Assembly (NCBI GenBank): GCA_016936035.1
Contig: JAFGPU010000022.1
Location: forward strand, 1 to 8,199
Source of the DNA: Acidimicrobiales bacterium
Lineage (GTDB): Bacteria > Actinomycetota > Acidimicrobiia > Acidimicrobiales > VFJN01
Length of the DNA stretch: 8,199 bases
Reading direction: 5' to 3'
In this document: in pieces, positions 7,478 through 8,199 of the stretch
Numbering within the stretch: position 1 is the first letter of the stretch
Layout of the letters: every line of letters begins with the position of its first letter
Position numbers and translations under genes: made by a program
The notes under the pieces: model-generated
Told to the model about the DNA's origin: nothing
Seen by the model: only the letters and a program-made list of their open reading frames with translations
Databases searched by the model: none

Positions 7478-8199
7478 CAGGCGACCACCTGCGGCCGGGC
7501 GGCCTCGGCAGGGAGGCCCACGGGTCGCCAGGTCGCGAACAGCCGGCGCGACCGGTCCTTCATCGCCAGTGCCGGCCGCTCGACGAGGAGGAACGACAGG
7601 GCCGCCGCGACGATGCTGCCCGCCAGCGTGGCCGCCAGGGCCGCCGGCATGGAGCCGGTGAAGACCTCGATGTCGAAGATGTCGCGGTAGATGTCGAGAA
7701 CCCCCTCGTGCCAGAGGTAGATCCCGTAGGACACCATCCCCAGCGCCACCATCGGTCCGCTGCCCAGCCAGCGCAGCGAGCGCGGAAGGCTGGCACCTGC
7801 GAGCGCGACGGGCAAGACGATCAGGAACCCGACCCCTGCGTACAGCAGCTCCTTGACGACCGAGGTGCCCGGGGCGCTGGCCCCGACCAGGTAGCCCAAG
7901 CCGAGCTGGGTCGACACCACCCAGAAGCACGCGGCGGCACCCGCCCAGCACGCCATCGGGTGGCGTCGCGGCCAGTCGAGGGCCCGCAACGGGTGGGCAC
8001 GGTGGCGGGACCACTCGAGCGTCAGCGCGAGCGCCATGCCGGGCACGAACATGTGGAAGTTGGCCGGCAGCCAGTGGACGCGGGGATCGATGGTGCCGGT
8101 GGTCACGTCGGTCGTGTCGACGGTGTGCACCCAGTAGCGGAAGGCCAGCGCCGCGGCGGCGGCCGTCGCGAGCACCACCAGCTCGACCACCACCGCCCG
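7477..8199 (-). CDS. Acyltransferase 3 family (OafA/YrhL-like) membrane protein, 5' end cut by window edge
   Basis: The C-terminal 240 residues of an integral membrane acyltransferase are visible. The frame is open through the right edge, so the GTG at 8193 is very probably internal and the true start lies outside. Family members transfer acetyl or other short acyl groups to sugars of envelope or exported glycans. Visible marks are a run of hydrophobic helices, the NFHMFVPGMALAL segment (visible 47-59) matching the usual chamber-lining GM.LA pattern, SYGIYLWHEGV (visible 157-167) matching the family's SYxLYLWHxP signature, and a final helix ending FLLVERPAL (visible 203-211), the usual E-(R/K)-P ending. 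Glu-Gly replaces the common hydrophobic-Pro after WH, a mild departure. The Arg and catalytic His of the N-terminal half cannot be checked. A basic tail of about 25 residues follows. It overlaps the GT-C gene by one base, so the pair is likely cotranscribed. The acceptor is unknown. Confidence 0.87.
   Translation of the reverse strand, partial: RAVVVELVVLATAAAAALAFRYWVHTVDTTDVTTGTIDPRVHWLPANFHMFVPGMALALTLEWSRHRAHPLRALDWPRRHPMACWAGAAACFWVVSTQLGLGYLVGASAPGTSVVKELLYAGVGFLIVLPVALAGASLPRSLRWLGSGPMVALGMVSYGIYLWHEGVLDIYRDIFDIEVFTGSMPAALAATLAGSIVAAALSFLLVERPALAMKDRSRRLFATWRPVGLPAEAARPQVVA
7485..7490 (-). promoter_or_regulatory. Ribosome binding site for the GT-C gene inside the acyltransferase 3' end
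   Basis: The minus strand reads AGGTGG seven bases before the ATG at 7477. It fixes the start at the TGATG junction. A longer open reading extends upstream to 8014, but over the acyltransferase gene in another frame, and lacks homology there. Confidence 0.55.

Noticed and set aside
5549..7690. 713-codon plus-strand open frame opposite the GT-C gene
   Set aside because: Composition is His/Arg/Gln/Gly-rich without domains, and it spans two real minus-strand genes and an intergenic gap. It is an antisense shadow.
5711..8014. Extended 767-codon version of the GT-C gene starting at 8014
   Set aside because: The extra N-terminal part overlaps the acyltransferase in a different frame and is Arg/Gly/Pro-rich. 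ATG 7477 has a ribosome site and the TGATG junction.
7477..8193. Acyltransferase as a complete 238-residue gene starting at 8193
   Set aside because: The frame continues open to the window edge and the N-terminal half of the AT3 family is missing, so the gene is cut by the window rather than short.

Overview
The window is very GC-rich DNA with dense genes, short or overlapping junctions, GTG starts and strong third-position G/C bias. It also carries an AftD-type (DUF3367) arabinofuranosyltransferase homologue. Together these point to an actinomycete-type genome. A deep lineage such as Acidimicrobiia is my guess; the sequence alone does not settle the class. There are no RNA genes, mobile elements, CRISPR arrays or other clear signs of recent transfer.

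Layout, left to right. (1) Positions 1-2494 (minus) hold the first 831 codons of a large AftD-like polytopic GT-C membrane protein; its C-terminus lies beyond the left edge. (2) Positions 2491-3678 (minus) hold a GT4-family glycosyltransferase, directly upstream of and translationally coupled (ATGA overlap) to the AftD-like gene. (3) A 163-bp divergent intergenic region (3679-3841) may carry a bidirectional promoter. (4) Positions 3842-4597 (plus) hold a class I SAM-dependent methyltransferase, the only plus-strand gene. (5) Positions 4672-5574 (minus), convergent with it, hold a polyprenyl-phosphate mannose synthase (Ppm1/Dpm1-like GT2). (6) Positions 5711-7477 (minus) hold a 588-residue GT-C-like membrane protein with a C-terminal extracytoplasmic domain. 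(7) Positions 7477-8199 (minus) hold the C-terminal 240 residues of an acyltransferase-3 (OafA/YrhL-like) membrane protein whose start lies beyond the right edge.

As a set, this looks like a piece of a cell-envelope glycan locus. One enzyme makes a polyprenyl-phosphate sugar donor (Ppm1-like), two GT-C-type proteins could use such donors on the outer face of the membrane, and a cytoplasmic GT4 enzyme uses nucleotide sugars. An O-acyltransferase and a methyltransferase could decorate the product. The individual family assignments are well supported. The shared pathway is inferred from neighbourhood only, and the glycan is unknown.

Most long open frames opposite these genes (up to 839 codons) are composition-driven shadows. 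The most worthwhile targets for follow-up are the uncharacterised GT-C protein with its conserved-looking exterior domain coupled to an acyltransferase, and the coupled GT4/AftD-like pair.
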